Positions 24,006 through 33,076 of a stretch of 64,000 nt of DNA are shown piece after piece (within the stretch, counting starts at the first letter, position 1; every line of letters begins with the position of its first letter). The notes below the pieces were generated by a model. The model was given only the letters and a program-made list of their open reading frames with translations, had not been told where the DNA came from and made no database searches. A program made the translations under genes and the position numbers. Source of the DNA: Variovorax paradoxus (GTDB lineage Bacteria > Pseudomonadota > Gammaproteobacteria > Burkholderiales > Burkholderiaceae_C); assembly GCF_018614915.1 (NCBI RefSeq), contig NZ_JAGGNU010000010.1, positions 1-64,000 of the forward strand, read 5' to 3'.

Positions 24006-25999
24006 GCGATGCATTCGACGAACAACGCCGCCGGCTGTGCCTGGGCACGCTCGGCGCCGCCCTTGCTGGCACGGTAATGGCCCAACCCACCGCTCCAGGG
24101 AAATCCGATATGGCAGGCCACACCGCCCCCGACCTGATCCTGCACAACGGCCGCTTCACGACGCTGGCCCACGCCAACCCGGCGGCCAGTGCCGTGGCCA
24201 TCAAGGACGGCCGCTTCACCCACGTCGGACGCGACGAGGACATCCTGCCGCTGGCCAGCGGCAGCACTCGCGTCATCAACCTGATGGGCCGACGCGTGCT
24301 GCCCGGCCTGATCGACAACCATCTGCACATCATCCGCGGCGGGCTCAACTACAACCTCGAGCTGCGCTGGGACGGCGTCAGGAGCCTGGCCGACGCGATG
24401 GGCATGCTCAAGCGCCAGGTGGCCGTGACGCCGGCGCCGCAGTGGGTGCGCGTGGTGGGCGGCTTCACCGAGCACCAGTTCGCGGAGAAGCGGCTGCCGA
24501 CCATCGAGGAACTCAACGCCGTCGCGCCCGACACGCCGGTGTTCATCCTGCATCTGTACGACCGCGCGTTGCTGAACGGCGCGGCATTGCGTGCCGTCGG
24601 CTACACGAAAGACACGCCCGCGCCGCCGGGCGGCGAGATCGTGCGCGATGCCGCAGGCAACCCGACCGGCCTGCTGCTGGCCAAGCCCAATGCGGCGATC
24701 CTCTATGCCACGCTGGCCAAGGGGCCGAAGCTGCCCATCGAGTACCAGCTCAATTCGACGCGCCACTTCATGCGCGAGCTCAACCGGCTCGGCGTCACCG
24801 GCGCCATCGACGCCGGCGGCGGCTTCCAGAACTACCCCGAGGACTACCAGGTCATCCAGCAGCTCGCCGATGCCGGCCAGCTGACGATCCGACTGGCCTA
24901 CAACCTCTTCACGCAGAAGGCGAAGCAGGAAAAGCAGGACTTCCTGAACTGGACCGCGAGCTCCAGCTACAAGCAGGGCGACGACTACTTTCGCCACAAC
25001 GGCGCGGGCGAGATGCTGGTGTTCTCGGCCGCCGACTTCGAGGACTTCCGCCAGCCACGGCCCGACATGGCGCCCGAGATGGAAGGCGAGCTCGAGGAGG
25101 TGGTGCGCATCTTGGCCGAGAACCGGTGGCCGTGGCGCATGCATGCGACCTACGACGAGACCATCACGCGCGCGCTCGATGTGTTCGAGAAGGTGAACCG
25201 CGACATTCCGCTCGCCGGCCTCAACTGGTTCTTCGACCATGCCGAGACCATCTCCGAGCAATCCATCGACCGCATCGCCGCCCTGGGCGGCGGCATCGCG
25301 GTGCAGCATCGCATGGCCTACCAGGGCGAGTATTTCGTCGAGCGCTACGGCTTCGGCGCGGCCGAGGCCACGCCGCCGGTCAAGCGCATGCTGGAAAAAG
25401 GCGTCAAGCTCTCGGCCGGCACCGACGCCACGCGCGTCGCCTCCTACAACCCCTGGGTCTCGCTCGCCTGGCTGGTCACCGGCAAGACGGTGGGCGGCAT
25501 GCAGCTCTATCCGCAGCGCAACTGCGTCGACCGCGAGGCCGCGCTTCGCATGTGGACCGAGAACGTGACCTGGTTCTCCAACGAAGAGGGCAAGAAGGGC
25601 CGCATCGAGATCGGCCAGTTCGCCGACCTGATCGTGCCCGATCGCGATTTCTTCGCCTGCCCCGAATCGGAGATCGCCGACACGCTCTCGCTCTTCACGA
25701 TGGTGGGCGGCAAGGTGGTCTACGCCGCCGGCGCGTTCAAGCCGCACGACGAAGGCGATCCGCCGCCGGCCATGCCCGACTGGTCGCCGGTGCGCGCCTT
25801 CGGCGGCTATGCGGCTTGGGGCGACAAGGAAGGCCGGCCGCTGCAACAGACGCTGCACCGGGCCGCGATGGCTTGCGCCTGCGCCAACGACTGCAACATC
25901 CACGGTCACCAGCACGCGACGGCCTGGAGCAGCCAGCTGCCCATTGCCGACCTGAAGAGCTTCTGGGGCGCGCTCGGCTGCGCCTGCTGGGCGGTCTGA
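24002..25999 (+). CDS. Amidohydrolase family protein, YtcJ-like, exported
   Basis: This 665-residue protein has an N-terminal RRRLCLGTLGAALAGTVMAQ stretch that looks like a Tat signal ending near AMA-Q. The metal-dependent amidohydrolase domain follows: HxH in GLIDNHLHIIRG, a His in HATYDETI, another in FDHAETIS and the Asp in LSAGTDATRV. The late segment IGQFADLIVPDRDFF is typical of YtcJ/AepA relatives. The ATG at 24002 overlaps the XapX stop, and its own TGA overlaps the DoxX start (TGATG). A cysteine-rich tail (CACANDCN) is unusual. A cyclic amide or imide is a likely substrate class, but the real one is unknown. Confidence 0.8.
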   Translation: MSDAFDEQRRRLCLGTLGAALAGTVMAQPTAPGKSDMAGHTAPDLILHNGRFTTLAHANPAASAVAIKDGRFTHVGRDEDILPLASGSTRVINLMGRRVLPGLIDNHLHIIRGGLNYNLELRWDGVRSLADAMGMLKRQVAVTPAPQWVRVVGGFTEHQFAEKRLPTIEELNAVAPDTPVFILHLYDRALLNGAALRAVGYTKDTPAPPGGEIVRDAAGNPTGLLLAKPNAAILYATLAKGPKLPIEYQLNSTRHFMRELNRLGVTGAIDAGGGFQNYPEDYQVIQQLADAGQLTIRLAYNLFTQKAKQEKQDFLNWTASSSYKQGDDYFRHNGAGEMLVFSAADFEDFRQPRPDMAPEMEGELEEVVRILAENRWPWRMHATYDETITRALDVFEKVNRDIPLAGLNWFFDHAETISEQSIDRIAALGGGIAVQHRMAYQGEYFVERYGFGAAEATPPVKRMLEKGVKLSAGTDATRVASYNPWVSLAWLVTGKTVGGMQLYPQRNCVDREAALRMWTENVTWFSNEEGKKGRIEIGQFADLIVPDRDFFACPESEIADTLSLFTMVGGKVVYAAGAFKPHDEGDPPPAMPDWSPVRAFGGYAAWGDKEGRPLQQTLHRAAMACACANDCNIHGHQHATAWSSQLPIADLKSFWGALGCACWAV

Positions 26000-26400
26000 T
26001 GGCGATGCGCTGGCAACCCGGACCGGTCCTGCGCTGGACCGCCTTGCTGCTGTTGTGCGCGGCCTACCTGCAGGGTGGTTTCAACAAGGCAACCGACTTC
26101 GCATCGGCCGTCGCCGAGATGAACCACTTCGGCCTATCGCCGGCGGCGCCGATGGCCGTTGCGGTGATCGTGCTGGAACTGGGCGCCGCGGCGCTCATCC
26201 TCACGGGCTTCTACCGCTGGCTGGGTGCGCTGGCGCTGGGCGGCTTCACGCTGCTCGCCACCCTCGTGGCGCTGCGCTTCTGGGAGATGCCGCAGCCCGA
26301 GCGCTTCATGGCCGCCAACTCGTTCTTCGAGCACCTCGGCCTGGTCGGCGGCTTTTTGCTGGTGGCCTGGCACGACCTGCAGGAGCGTAAGCATGGCTGA
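25999..26400 (+). CDS. DoxX family membrane protein
   Basis: The 133-residue protein has four hydrophobic helices (for example WTALLLLCAAYLQGGFNK and MAVAVIVLELGAAALIL) in the DoxX/DoxD pattern, including the GFNK turn after helix 1. DoxX proteins are linked to thiosulfate, quinone or thiol redox in some bacteria; the role here is unknown. The start overlaps the amidohydrolase stop by one base, and its end overlaps the MFS start by 8 bases. Confidence 0.75.
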   Translation: MAMRWQPGPVLRWTALLLLCAAYLQGGFNKATDFASAVAEMNHFGLSPAAPMAVAVIVLELGAAALILTGFYRWLGALALGGFTLLATLVALRFWEMPQPERFMAANSFFEHLGLVGGFLLVAWHDLQERKHG

Positions 26401-27973
26401 GTCCGCCAAAGGCGCAAGCAGCTTCGCGCCGCTGCGCCAGCCCGTCTTCGCCGTGCTGTGGGCGGCCACGGTGCTCGGCAATATCGGCAGCTTCATGCGC
26501 GACGTGGCCAGCTCGTGGCTGGTGACCGACCTCTCGGCCAGCCCCGCGGCCGTGGCGCTGATCCAGACGGCCGCCACGCTGCCGATCTTCCTGCTGGCCA
26601 TTCCGGCGGGCGTGCTGTCGGACATCCTCGACCGCCGGCGCTTCCTGATCTTCGTGCAGCTCGTGCTGGCGGCGGTCAGCGGCACGCTGCTGGTGCTGTC
26701 GCACACAGGCACGCTCACTGTCGAGTACCTGATCGCGCTGACCTTCGTCGGCGGTATCGGCGCGGCGCTGATGGCGCCGACCTGGCAGTCGATCGTGCCC
26801 GAGCTGGTGCCGCGGTCCGACCTCAAGAGCGCGGTGGCGTTGAACTCGCTGGGCATCAACATCGCGCGTTCCATCGGTCCGGCCGCGGGCGGCCTGATCC
26901 TCGCCAGCTTCGGTGCGGCCGTCACCTACGGCGCCGACGTGCTGAGCTACGCGTTCGTCATCGCCGCGCTGATCTGGTGGAAGCGCCCGGCCGCGGTCGA
27001 CAGCGGCCTGTCGGAGAACTTCCTCGGCGCTTTCCGCGCCGGCCTGCGCTACACACGCGCCAGCAAGGAACTGCACCGCGTGCTGCTGCGCGCGGCCCTG
27101 TTCTTCCTGTTCGCGAGCTCGGTGTGGGCGCTGCTGCCGCTGGTGGCGCGCCAGATGCTCGGCGGCACGGCGAGCTTCTACGGCATTCTGCTGGGCGCCG
27201 TGGGTGCGGGCGCCATCGTCGGCGCGCTGGTGATGCCGCGGCTGCGCGTTCGGCTCGATGCCGACGGCATGCTGCTGCTGGCCTCGGTGATCACCGCCGC
27301 CGTGATGGGCGCGCTGGTGTTCGCACCGCCGCAATGGCTGGCGGTGCTGATGCTGTTGCTGCTGGGCCTGGGCTGGATCATTGCGCTCACCACGCTCAAC
27401 GGGGTGGCGCAGTCGATCCTGCCGAACTGGGTGCGCGGGCGCGGGCTGGCCGTGTACCTCACGGTGTTCAACGGCGCCATGGCGGCCGGCAGCCTTGGCT
27501 GGGGCCTGGTCGCGCAGGAAATCGGCGTGCCCTACACGCTGCTGGTGGGCGCCGTCGGCCTCGTGATCGTGGCCTTGCTGTTCCATCGCGCGCGGCTGCC
27601 CACGGGTGAGTTGGACCTGCAGCCCTCGAACCACTGGCCCGAGCCGTTGGTGGCCGAACCGATTGCGCATGACCGGGGCCCGGTGATGATCCAGGTCGAG
27701 TACCGCATACGCAAGGAGGACCGCCCCGCGTTCCTCGACGCGATGAAGCGGCTGTCGCTGGAGCGCCGCCGCGACGGCGCCTATGCATGGGGCGTGACCG
27801 AGCACACCGGCGACGGCGAGCGCGTGATGGAGTGGTTCCTCGTCGAATCGTGGGCGGAACACCTGCGGCAGCACCACCGCGTGTCGCACGCCGACGCCGA
27901 CCTGCAGAGCGAAGCCGTGCGCTTCCACATCGGCCCGGGCAGGCCCGAGGTGCATCACTTTCTTTCCCTCTGA
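26393..27973 (+). CDS. MFS transporter (MFS_3/EntS-like) with C-terminal ABM-like domain
   Basis: The 526-residue protein has about 12 membrane helices in residues 15-405, with the MFS motif LSDILDRRRFL between helices 2 and 3. A cytoplasmic domain of about 110 residues follows (MIQVEYRIRKEDRPAF, ending RFHIGPGRPEVHHF) that resembles dimeric alpha-beta barrel monooxygenase-like domains. This layout is known for the MFS_3 group. It probably exports a small molecule related to the operon's hydrolases. It is the last gene of the operon. Confidence 0.8.
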   Translation: MAESAKGASSFAPLRQPVFAVLWAATVLGNIGSFMRDVASSWLVTDLSASPAAVALIQTAATLPIFLLAIPAGVLSDILDRRRFLIFVQLVLAAVSGTLLVLSHTGTLTVEYLIALTFVGGIGAALMAPTWQSIVPELVPRSDLKSAVALNSLGINIARSIGPAAGGLILASFGAAVTYGADVLSYAFVIAALIWWKRPAAVDSGLSENFLGAFRAGLRYTRASKELHRVLLRAALFFLFASSVWALLPLVARQMLGGTASFYGILLGAVGAGAIVGALVMPRLRVRLDADGMLLLASVITAAVMGALVFAPPQWLAVLMLLLLGLGWIIALTTLNGVAQSILPNWVRGRGLAVYLTVFNGAMAAGSLGWGLVAQEIGVPYTLLVGAVGLVIVALLFHRARLPTGELDLQPSNHWPEPLVAEPIAHDRGPVMIQVEYRIRKEDRPAFLDAMKRLSLERRRDGAYAWGVTEHTGDGERVMEWFLVESWAEHLRQHHRVSHADADLQSEAVRFHIGPGRPEVHHFLSL

Positions 27974-28189
27974 CAACAGACGGCATTCCGCCACGACCAA
28001 GGAAAAGCATGGCCCGCCAGCTTGCTGGAGAACTGGATCGACGAGGCCGAGAAGCACACGCCGCTGAAGGCGCTGCACTTGCTCCTCTTCAGTTTTTACA
28101 AGTGACGCGGGGAGGCCTGCGGGGCGCACCTCCGGGATGAGTGCGTCCGCACGGCCCGAGGCCGGCGACAGCTTCGCTCTCGCGCGCAG

Positions 28190-28375
28190 TCAGGGCTTTT
28201 TCGTGACCGTCTCCACGGCATCCTTCACATCGCCGACCTTCTTCTTGACCTTGCCGGACATTTGGTCAGCCCTGCCTTCCGCTTCCAGGCGCTCATTGCT
28301 CGTGGCCTTGCCGAGTGCTTCCTTGACGTTGCCCTTTGCCTTGTCCAAGTTGCCTTTGACGTGTTCCTGCTTCAT
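28190..28375 (-). CDS. csbD: CsbD family stress protein
   Basis: This 61-residue hydrophilic protein has the CsbD pattern: VKGNLDKAKGNVKEALGKAT, then RLEAEGRADQMSGKVKKKVG. CsbD proteins are abundant, partly disordered and induced by general stress; their biochemical role is unknown. Start ATG at 28375 is preceded by AGGAGGT. It is monocistronic, with no clear operon partner. Confidence 0.85.
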   Translation of the reverse strand: MKQEHVKGNLDKAKGNVKEALGKATSNERLEAEGRADQMSGKVKKKVGDVKDAVETVTKKP

Positions 28376-28689
28376 GCTGAACCTCCTGCAATTGATATCG
28401 ATGTAAGCACTGTTTCACTGTTGGACCGAAGCAGCTTGTAGGATTTGTCGATACTGATCGTCGGATGGCAGCCCGGCGCAAACCTTCCGACGCCTGGGCC
28501 TTGAAGACTGGCTGCCGTTCGCGAGCTTGCTGGGCTTGGACGGGGTCCTGAATGGTCGTCGATAGGGGCGTATCCGGAAGCCGAAGTCGTCCAGGTCCGG
28601 CATTCATGCGGGTTGCCAAGGGCTCTGTGATTCCTGGTGGCAAGCCGGATGAGTGCAGACTGTTCCGAATTTTTGTTTCTACTCGAGGC
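28376..28689. other. Intergenic region between csbD and the kinase gene
   Basis: In this 314-base stretch between divergent genes I see the csbD ribosome site and an AT-rich part (about 28390-28450) that may hold its promoter. There is nothing else: no gene, terminator or clear repeat. Confidence 0.4.
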
Positions 28690-29343
28690 ATGTCCGAGCC
28701 GACCCCAACTCTTTCTTCGACCTTCGCCATTCCCGAGCTCGAGCAAACCCGTCTGCGCGCCTTGATGTCGGAGGGGCGGCGCAAGCTGCTCGGGCTGGTC
28801 GGCGCGCCCGGTGCGGGCAAGTCGACGGTCGCGCTGGCCTTGCAGCAGTTCGTGGGCGAGCGGGCACAGGTGGTGCCGATGGATGGCTTCCACCTGGCCA
28901 ACGTGGAGCTCGCTCGGCTCGGCCGGGCCGAGCGCAAGGGCGCACCCGACACCTTCGACGCCGCCGGCTACGCCGCGTTGCTGCAGCGTCTGCGCCGGCA
29001 GCGCGCCGACGAGACCGTCTACGCGCCCGAGTTCCGCCGCGAAATCGAGGAGCCGGTTGCCGGCGCCATCGCGGTGCTGCCGCAGACCCAGCTCGTGATC
29101 ACCGAGGGCAACTACCTGCTGCTCGACGAGGAGCCCTGGGCCGGCGTGGCGGCGCTGCTCGACGAGGTCTGGTATGTCGAGGTCGACGATGTCCTGCGCG
29201 AGGCGCGGCTCGTGCGCCGCCACGAGCAGTTCGGCCGCAGCCCCGCAGCCGCGCGCGACTGGGTCGCGAGCACCGACGCGCCCAATGCGCGCCGGATCGC
29301 CGCGACGCGGGCGCGCGCGCACCACGTGCTGCACTGGGGTTAG
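28690..29343 (+). CDS. P-loop nucleoside/sugar kinase family protein (YggC/PanK-like)
   Basis: The 217-residue protein has Walker A LVGAPGAGKST, the motif VPMDGFHLAN typical of uridine-kinase/pantothenate-kinase relatives, and a lid region around ARLVRRHEQFGRSP. It would phosphorylate a nucleoside, pantothenate-like or sugar substrate with ATP in the cytosol; the substrate is not evident. Start ATG at 28690 lies about 40 residues before the P-loop, usual for the family. Its end overlaps the convergent rsmI end by 4 bases. Confidence 0.75.
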   Translation: MSEPTPTLSSTFAIPELEQTRLRALMSEGRRKLLGLVGAPGAGKSTVALALQQFVGERAQVVPMDGFHLANVELARLGRAERKGAPDTFDAAGYAALLQRLRRQRADETVYAPEFRREIEEPVAGAIAVLPQTQLVITEGNYLLLDEEPWAGVAALLDEVWYVEVDDVLREARLVRRHEQFGRSPAAARDWVASTDAPNARRIAATRARAHHVLHWG

Positions 29344-30281
29344 GAGTCGCTCGGCTCTTCGCGCAGGCGCAGCGCGCTGTCGTAAAGCGCATTGCGCGGT
29401 GCGCCGCTGATCTCGGCGGCCAGCCGCACCGCGCTCTTGAGCGGCAGCTCCGCAAGCAGCAGGCGCAGCACGCGTTCGCCTTCGGCGTTGCCCTCGTCTT
29501 CCGCGACGGCCCTCGGATGCAGCACCAGCGCGAACTCGCCGCGCGTGCGGTCGCGGCTGGCCGCGAACCATGCGGGCAGGGCGGCGGCGGCCAAGGTGGC
29601 GATCTCCTCGAACTGCTTGGTGAGTTCGCGGCCCACGGTCACCTGCCGTTCGCCGAGCGTGGCCAGCGCGCGCGCCAGCGCCTCGATGCGATGCGGCGCC
29701 TCGAGCAGCACCACGCTGCGCGGCTCGGCGGCCAGTGCCAGCACGGCGGCATCGCGCTCGCCGGACTTGCTGGGCAGGAAGCCGGCGAACACGAAGGCGC
29801 TGCTCGCATCGCCCGCGGCCACCAGCCCGGCTGCGCCGATCAGCGTGGTCACGCTGCTCGCGCCGGGCAGCGGCAGCACGCGATGGCCCGCCCCGCGCAC
29901 CGCCGCGACCAGGCGCGCGCCCGGGTCGCTCACGCCGGGCGTGCCGGCATCGCTGACGTAGGCGATGCGCTCGCCGCGCGCGAGCCGCGCGACCACCGCC
30001 TGCGCCGCCTCGGCCTCGTTGTGCTGGTGCAGGGCGAGCAGTTGCGCCGAGGGGCGATCGATGCCGTAGGCGCGCAGCAGGCTCTGCGTGTGGCGCGTGT
30101 CCTCGCAGGCGACGGCATCGACCAACTGCAGCACCTGCAGCGCGCGCAGCGTGATGTCCGCCAGGTTGCCGATCGGCGTGGCGACCACGTAGAGCGCACC
30201 TTCCGGATAATGCTGTGCGCCCGCGGCATCGCGCGCGGCCTGCAGGGCAGCGCCGAAGGAAGCAGGGGCGAGGGAGGTCAA
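29340..30281 (-). CDS. rsmI: 16S rRNA (cytidine1402-2'-O)-methyltransferase
   Basis: This 313-residue tetrapyrrole-methylase-fold enzyme methylates the ribose of C1402 in 16S rRNA with SAM. Family motifs are LYVVATPIGNLADITLRAL, CEDTRHTQSLL, YVSDAGTPGVSDPG and VLPLPGASSVTTLIG. The best start is TTG at 30281, which overlaps the ATG of the divergent yraN gene by one base. Such rsmI/yraN pairing is common in betaproteobacteria. The N-terminal extension before LYVVATP is about 30 residues. Confidence 0.95.
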   Translation of the reverse strand: MTSLAPASFGAALQAARDAAGAQHYPEGALYVVATPIGNLADITLRALQVLQLVDAVACEDTRHTQSLLRAYGIDRPSAQLLALHQHNEAEAAQAVVARLARGERIAYVSDAGTPGVSDPGARLVAAVRGAGHRVLPLPGASSVTTLIGAAGLVAAGDASSAFVFAGFLPSKSGERDAAVLALAAEPRSVVLLEAPHRIEALARALATLGERQVTVGRELTKQFEEIATLAAAALPAWFAASRDRTRGEFALVLHPRAVAEDEGNAEGERVLRLLLAELPLKSAVRLAAEISGAPRNALYDSALRLREEPSDS

Positions 30282-30670
30282 TGGGTTTTCTCCAGAACAA
30301 GACGGCAGGGAGCGGCACGACCAAGCAGCGCGGCGATGCGGCGGAAGACGCCGCGCTCGCCCACCTGCAGGCGGCCGGCCTGGTGCTGGTCGCGCGCAAT
30401 TATCGAACCCCGGGCCGCGGCGGCGGCGAGATCGACCTGATCGTGCGCGATCCGGGCGACGGCACCCTGGTGTTCGTGGAGGTGCGCCAGCGCGCCGGCG
30501 CCACGCATGGCGGCGCGGCCGGCAGCATCACCGGCGTGAAGAAGCGTCGCATCGTCTTCGCTGCGCGGCACTACCTGAGCCGCCTGCGCACGCTGCCGCC
30601 TTGCCGCTTCGACGTGGTGCTGGTGGAGGAGCGCATCGCGTGGATCCGGGCCGCGTTCGACGCGGACTGA
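30281..30670 (+). CDS. yraN: YraN/UPF0102 family endonuclease-like protein
   Basis: The 129-residue protein has the UPF0102 pattern: KQRGDAAEDAALAHLQAAGL, NYRTPGRGGGEIDLIVRD, LVFVEVRQR, resembling Holliday-junction-resolvase-like nucleases (E, D, E-x-K/R residues). The usual K of EVKxR is R here. Start ATG at 30281 directly abuts the divergent rsmI start. Its cellular function is not established. Confidence 0.9.
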   Translation: MGFLQNKTAGSGTTKQRGDAAEDAALAHLQAAGLVLVARNYRTPGRGGGEIDLIVRDPGDGTLVFVEVRQRAGATHGGAAGSITGVKKRRIVFAARHYLSRLRTLPPCRFDVVLVEERIAWIRAAFDAD

Positions 30671-30756
30671 GCGATCGATGGAACCCCACGGGCGGCCTCA
30701 TACTCAAGCGCAGCACCTACGTCTTGTTTCACAACCCGCAGTTATCATCCCGGCCC

Positions 30757-31383
30757 ATGCTCGAGCAACGGATCCAGCAGCACTTCATCGACAGCGCGGA
30801 CCTCAAATACCAGGCAGGCCCGCTCCTCAGCAAACCGATCGGGCAGGCGATGCAGGCCCTGCTCGCCTGCGTGACCAGCGGCGGCAAGATCCTGGCGTGC
30901 GGCTCGGGTGTCTCGGGGCTTCTTGCCGCGCAGTTCGCCGCGCAGTTCGTCGGCCGCTTCGAGCGCGAGCGCCCCGAGCTGGGCGCGATCGCGCTGCCAG
31001 GCGACACCACCGACCCCGCCGCGGACACCACCGACGCCAGCGATGTGGACCGTTTCGCGCGCCAGGTGCGCGCCCTGGGCCAGGCCGGCGACGTGCTGCT
31101 GACCCTGAGCGCCAGCGGCCAGTCCTCCGCCGTGCTGGCGGCGGTCGAAGCGGCACATGCGCGCGACATGACGGTGGTCGCCCTGCTGGGCAATGCCGCG
31201 GGCGGTGGCGCCAGCAGCAGCCCCGGCGGCGCGGTGGGGCGCGCACTGCGCGAGACCGATGTCCAGATCTGCGTGCCGCACGAACGTGCGGCGCGAATCC
31301 ACGAAGTCCACCTGCTCGCGCTGCATTGCCTGTGCGACGGCGTGGACGCCCAGCTACTCGGAGAACAGGAAGGTTCCACATGA
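30757..31383 (+). CDS. SIS domain protein, DiaA/GmhA-like
   Basis: This 208-residue SIS-domain protein opens with MLEQRIQQHFIDSADLKYQA and contains ILACGSGVSGLLAAQFAAQF and LTLSASGQSSAVLAAVEAAH, which form the sugar-phosphate site. In this position (after yraN, before a BON lipoprotein) proteobacteria carry DiaA, a DnaA-binding initiator protein related to phosphoheptose isomerase GmhA. The metal and catalytic residues of GmhA are not obvious, which favours a DiaA-like role. Its stop overlaps the next ATG (ATGA). Confidence 0.8.
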   Translation: MLEQRIQQHFIDSADLKYQAGPLLSKPIGQAMQALLACVTSGGKILACGSGVSGLLAAQFAAQFVGRFERERPELGAIALPGDTTDPAADTTDASDVDRFARQVRALGQAGDVLLTLSASGQSSAVLAAVEAAHARDMTVVALLGNAAGGGASSSPGGAVGRALRETDVQICVPHERAARIHEVHLLALHCLCDGVDAQLLGEQEGST

Positions 31384-32117
31384 CGAAGACATCCATCCGG
31401 CGCATCGCGTTGACTCTGACCGCCGGCGCCGCATTGGCGGCCGGACTTTCCGCCTGCGTGCCGCTGGTGGTCGGAGGCGCCGCGGCCGTCGGCGCGGGTA
31501 TGGTGGCGACCGATCGCCGCAGCTCCGGCGCGCAGATCGACGACCAGGGCATCGAGCTGCGCGGCGGCGCGCGGGTGCGCGAGATCGCCAATGACCAGAT
31601 GTACGTCAGCATCACGAGCTTCAACCGCCAGGTGCTGCTGACCGGCGCGGTGGGCAGCGATGCCGACCGCCGGCGTGTCGAGGAGGTGGTGCGCCGGGTC
31701 GACAACGTGCGCTCAGTCGTCAACGAGCTGACGGTCGGGCCGCCGAGCACCTTCCAGCAGCGCTCCAACGACGCCTTCATCAGCGGCAAGATCAAGGCCT
31801 CGCTGCTCGATGCCAAGGACGTCTTCGCCAACTCCTTCAAGATCGTGACCGAGCGCGGCACGGTCTACCTGATGGGTCTGGCCACGCGCCGCGAGACCGA
31901 TCGCGCGACCGATATCGCGCGCGGCGTCTCGGGCGTGGAGAAGGTGGTGCGCGTGGTCGAGATCGTCAGCGAGTCGGAGCTCGCGAACCAGGCGCAGCAG
32001 GGCGGCACCGGCCCGGCGCCGGCCTCGCGGTCCAATGTGCCGCTGCCGCCGATGGAGCCGCTGCCGCCCGCCGGGGCGCCGCCGGCCGGCGGTGCGACCG
32101 CCACGCCGATTCGCTGA
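31380..32117 (+). CDS. BON domain outer-membrane lipoprotein, DolP/YraP-like
   Basis: The 245-residue protein has a lipoprotein signal (LAAGLSACVPLVVGG, Cys about 26) and two BON domains (about 70-140 and 150-215) with the typical QVLLTGAVGSDADRRR and TVYLMGLATRRETDRA. The C-terminal tail is Pro/Gly/Ala-rich. DolP maintains outer-membrane integrity in E. coli. It is translationally coupled to the SIS gene, the same order as the diaA-dolP pair in enterobacteria. Confidence 0.85.
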   Translation: MTKTSIRRIALTLTAGAALAAGLSACVPLVVGGAAAVGAGMVATDRRSSGAQIDDQGIELRGGARVREIANDQMYVSITSFNRQVLLTGAVGSDADRRRVEEVVRRVDNVRSVVNELTVGPPSTFQQRSNDAFISGKIKASLLDAKDVFANSFKIVTERGTVYLMGLATRRETDRATDIARGVSGVEKVVRVVEIVSESELANQAQQGGTGPAPASRSNVPLPPMEPLPPAGAPPAGGATATPIR

Positions 32118-32120
32118 GGC

Positions 32121-33041
32121 CTACTTGAGACGGGTGATCAGGCTCGACGTGTCCCAGCGCCGGCCGCCGGCCTGCTGCACGTCGGCGTAGAACTGGTCGA
32201 CCAGCGCAGTCACCGGCAGCCGCGCGCCGTTGCGCTTGGCTTCGTCGAGCACCAGGCCCAGATCCTTGCGCATCCAGTCGACGGCAAAGCCGTAGTCGAA
32301 CTTTCCTTCGATCATGGTCTTGCCGCGGTTGTCCATCTGCCAGCTCTGCGCGGCGCCCTTGCCGATCACGGCCAGCACCTCGTTCATGTCCAGGCCGGCG
32401 CGCTGGCCGAAGGCGATGGCCTCCGACAGGCCCTGCACCAGGCCGGCGATCGCGATCTGGTTCACCATCTTCGCCAGCTGGCCCGCGCCGCTGACGCCGA
32501 GCAGGGTGACAGCGCGGGCGAAAGTCGCAATCACCGGCTGCACGCGCGCGAAGGCCGCGGCGTCGCCGCCGCACATCACCGTCAGCGCGCCGTTCTGCGC
32601 CCCGGCCTGGCCGCCGGAAACGGGGGCGTCGATGAAGTGCAGGCCGCGTTCGAGTGCGGCTTTCGAGAGTTCGCGCGCGACGTCGGCCGAAGCGGTCGTG
32701 TGGTCGACGAACACCGCGCCCTTGGCCATGCCGGCGAAGGCACCGTCGTCGCCGAGCACCACCGAGCGCAGGTCGTCGTCGTTGCCGACGCAGCAGAAGA
32801 CGATGTCGGCGCCAACGGCCGCTTCGCGCGGTGTCGCGGCATGGCGCAGCGCGCCCTTGGCCTGGGCTTCGAACTCTTTCTGCCAGTCGGCGGATTTCGT
32901 GGTCGTGCGGTTGTAGACCGCGACGCTGTGGCCAGCGAGCGCGAGGTGGCCGGCCATGGGGTAGCCCATCACGCCGAGGCCGAGAAAGGCGACCTTGTGC
33001 GCGGGGACGGAATCGTAGGTTTTGGGATTGAGGCTGCTCAT
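32121..33041 (-). CDS. Beta-hydroxyacid dehydrogenase (3-HIBADH/GlxR family)
   Basis: The 306-residue NAD(P)-dependent dehydrogenase has the N-terminal VAFLGLGVMGYPMAGHLALA, the substrate motif DAPVSGGQAGAQNGALTVM and the catalytic Lys in AKMVNQIAIAG. The family covers 3-hydroxyisobutyrate dehydrogenase and tartronate semialdehyde reductase, and the exact substrate is not clear. Start ATG at 33041 lies directly against an 8-bp hairpin, with no visible Shine-Dalgarno site. It is 35 bases downstream of the pilU stop. Confidence 0.85.
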   Translation of the reverse strand: MSSLNPKTYDSVPAHKVAFLGLGVMGYPMAGHLALAGHSVAVYNRTTTKSADWQKEFEAQAKGALRHAATPREAAVGADIVFCCVGNDDDLRSVVLGDDGAFAGMAKGAVFVDHTTASADVARELSKAALERGLHFIDAPVSGGQAGAQNGALTVMCGGDAAAFARVQPVIATFARAVTLLGVSGAGQLAKMVNQIAIAGLVQGLSEAIAFGQRAGLDMNEVLAVIGKGAAQSWQMDNRGKTMIEGKFDYGFAVDWMRKDLGLVLDEAKRNGARLPVTALVDQFYADVQQAGGRRWDTSSLITRLK

Positions 33042-33060
33042 GGGCGCTAGCTTAGCGCCC
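33042..33060 (-). promoter_or_regulatory. Perfect hairpin directly before the dehydrogenase start codon
   Basis: GGGCGCTA (33042-33049) and TAGCGCCC (33053-33060) form an 8-bp perfect stem with a 3-base loop. On the minus strand it ends right at the ATG of the dehydrogenase and replaces the ribosome site. It follows the pilU stop by 16 bases. It has no T run, so it is either a weak terminator or a structure that controls translation. Confidence 0.45.
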
Positions 33061-33076
33061 GTGAACCCAGGGCCAT

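Noticed and set aside
23771..25915. Long minus-strand frame opposite the amidohydrolase
   Set aside because: No recognisable motif. The plus-strand frame has clear metal-binding motifs and coupled neighbours.
28025..28105. Fragment LENWIDEAEKHT followed by a stop, reminiscent of a Dps-like C-terminal helix
   Set aside because: It has only about 25 codons with one suggestive motif and no flanking support. It may be a remnant but cannot be supported.
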